Source: an uncultured Lachnospiraceae bacterium (GTDB taxonomy: Bacteria > Bacillota > Clostridia > Lachnospirales > Lachnospiraceae). From it: a stretch of DNA of 22,380 nucleotides. The stretch spans positions 1 to 22,380 of the forward strand of contig CABUAW010000041.1 in assembly GCA_902489645.1 (NCBI GenBank), read 5' to 3'. Position numbers and translations under genes: made by a program. How positions within the stretch are numbered: position 1 is the stretch's first letter; every line of letters begins with the position of its first letter. A model generated the notes under the pieces. It had not been told where the DNA came from. It worked only from the letters and a program-made list of their open reading frames with translations, and made no database searches. This document shows, piece after piece, positions 21,719 to 22,380 of the stretch.

Positions 21719-22255
21719 GTGACAGCTTCTATTTTGTTAATTTTCAATAGATTACTTGATGTGGTTATGGGAGTCGTGCTGTTTTTTTTAAGCCTCGCCG
21801 ATTATCAAACCTATAAAATTCCTTCATGGACAACGACCCTCATAGGCCTGCTTGGCCTGCTTAAGATGCTTCTGAATCCGTCGGCCCGGATGGAGGGCCT
21901 GCTGGGGTTTTTCTCCGTAAGCCTTTTTCTGTGCTTGTTATATGTTGTGACGGAGGGTCGGGGAGTTGGCGGCGGTGATGTTAAGCTGATGGCTGTTTCC
22001 GGGCTGATGCTCGGCTGGCAGAAAAATATTTTGGCTTTTTTCGTGGGCTGTGTGCTTGTTTTATGCGTTTATCTGGTACGGAAGCTTTTAGCGGCGGCCG
22101 CTTTCAAAAATCGCCGGACAAAGGCGGCTTGTTGGCCGGAAAGGCTTCGACGGATAGCTTTTGCTCCCTATCTTTCTGTCGGTATTTTTGTGAGCATGAT
22201 TTGGGGCGACGGATTGATTTTGGCCTATATGTCCTGGCCGGGACTGACGTTTTAA
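21719..22255 (+). CDS. Prepilin peptidase, A24 family (short form)
   Basis: A membrane aspartyl protease of 178 residues that would cut the leader of type IV pilin-like proteins. The two catalytic Asp positions are visible: Asp 28 in SLADYQTYKIPSW and Asp 87 in the GxGD-type motif GVGGGDVKL. Several hydrophobic helices follow. The long N-terminal methylase domain of classical PilD is absent, as in Tad-type and clostridial short forms. The start is uncertain: GTG 21719 has little room for a ribosome site, while GGAAGGTG (21714-21721) sits about 12 bases before TTG 21734, which would drop five residues. No pilin, ATPase or secretion genes are in the window. It ends the operon, 66 bases before spoIVA. 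Confidence 0.85.
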   Translation: MTASILLIFNRLLDVVMGVVLFFLSLADYQTYKIPSWTTTLIGLLGLLKMLLNPSARMEGLLGFFSVSLFLCLLYVVTEGRGVGGGDVKLMAVSGLMLGWQKNILAFFVGCVLVLCVYLVRKLLAAAAFKNRRTKAACWPERLRRIAFAPYLSVGIFVSMIWGDGLILAYMSWPGLTF

Positions 22256-22265
22256 TCAAAAATGT

Positions 22266-22293
22266 TCTTATAAATTTCCTCCCTGCATATATT
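22266..22293 (+). promoter_or_regulatory. Candidate sigma-E-like promoter of spoIVA
   Basis: CATATATT (22286-22293) fits the CATAnnnT -10 of mother-cell sporulation sigma factors, with a moderate -35 TCTTATA (22266-22272) 13 bases upstream. spoIVA belongs to the sigma-E regulon in Bacillus and Clostridia. Transcription would start near 22300. Confidence 0.4.
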
Positions 22294-22321
22294 TATAGCA
22301 GTATATGTGAGGAGGTTTTTT
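22278..22321 (+). terminator. Terminator-shaped hairpin over the spoIVA ribosome site
   Basis: CCTCC-C-TGCATATA (22278-22291) pairs with TATATGTG-A-GGAGG (22302-22315) at 13 of 14 positions, followed by T6 (22316-22321) directly before the ATG. The 3' arm contains the Shine-Dalgarno GAGGAGG (22309-22315). It can act as the terminator of the upstream operon and would hide the ribosome site in any read-through RNA. Confidence 0.75.
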
Positions 22322-22380
22322 ATGGACCAGTTTAATCTGTATAAAGATATTCAGGCCAGAACCGGCGGGGAAATTTATCT
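22322..22380 (+). CDS. spoIVA: Stage IV sporulation protein A, first 19 codons (3' end outside window)
   Basis: SpoIVA is an ATPase that polymerises on the forespore surface and is the base of the spore coat. Only MDQFNLYKDIQARTGGEIY plus a partial codon is in view, but this start matches the well-conserved SpoIVA N-terminus (KDI-x-x-RTGG-x-IYL), which comes just before the Walker A motif in the rest of the protein. ATG 22322 is 6 bases after GGAGG (22311-22315). The ribosome site lies in the hairpin described separately. The call rests on 19 residues, yet the pattern is distinctive; it marks the organism as a spore former. Confidence 0.88.
   Translation, partial: MDQFNLYKDIQARTGGEIY

Noticed and set aside
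1..22380. CRISPR arrays, insertion sequences, toxin-antitoxin pairs, prophage or retron elements
   Set aside because: No regularly spaced repeats, transposase, integrase, reverse transcriptase or paired small toxic genes were found on either strand.

Overview
The window (22,380 bases) reads as a chromosomal stretch of an endospore-forming, low-to-middling GC member of the Clostridia, most likely Lachnospiraceae. The reasons are a spoIVA start at the right edge, a rnr-smpB-ssrA block with the tmRNA tag ANEDYALAA, an EFR1-type flavodoxin/ferredoxin, a DUF6076-type zinc protein, strong AAGGAGG-type ribosome sites, and tRNA genes that do not encode CCA. The family assignment is inference from protein resemblance. 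I see no phage, insertion sequence, CRISPR array or conjugative gene. The region looks like stable core genome, almost all on the + strand.

Layout. 1-2001: the 3' end of RNase R, smpB and tmRNA, a trans-translation and RNA quality-control block in which the ssrA promoter overlaps the smpB stop codon. 2096-4099: a YyaL-type thioredoxin-fold protein. 4107-4290: a tRNA-Glu transcription unit. 4349-5850: a three-gene run (NifU C-terminal-like domain, an unrecognised small Cys-rich protein, and a DUF6076-like zinc protein). 5868-6440: tRNA-Ala(CGC), a candidate small RNA of about 90 nt, and tRNA-Leu(CAA) on the minus strand. 6505-7326: EFR1 flavodoxin/ferredoxin. 7335-8333: a membrane-anchored MerR regulator overlapping a YbjQ-family gene, driven by a classic 19-bp-spacer MerR promoter. 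8369-9120: a PAP2-family membrane phosphatase. 9336-12304: an MBOAT O-acyltransferase plus a DHHW (AlgJ/AlgX-like) partner, probably acylating a surface polymer. 12386-16154: an anti-sigma-like zinc-finger membrane protein, polA and coaE. 16340-17640: a secreted SH3/SleB-like cell wall hydrolase. 17717-22255: a WalJ-like metallo-hydrolase, an ACT protein, a DUF711 protein, the dipeptidase PepD and a small A24 prepilin peptidase, in what looks like one operon. 22322-end: the first 19 codons of spoIVA.

The most interesting signals are regulatory, not new protein systems. They are: a terminator-shaped hairpin that buries the spoIVA ribosome site and contains a sigma-E-like -10, so only read-through RNA would carry the full hairpin; an isolated promoter-terminator unit at 6072-6197 that looks like a small RNA; a MerR operator built into a 19-bp promoter spacer for a membrane-tethered regulator; direct CTTAA repeats at the PAP2 promoter; and structured leaders ahead of the MBOAT and hydrolase genes. 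The best candidate for an uncharacterised protein unit is the NifU-like/Cys-rich/DUF6076 run. I found no convincing new defence or mobile system.
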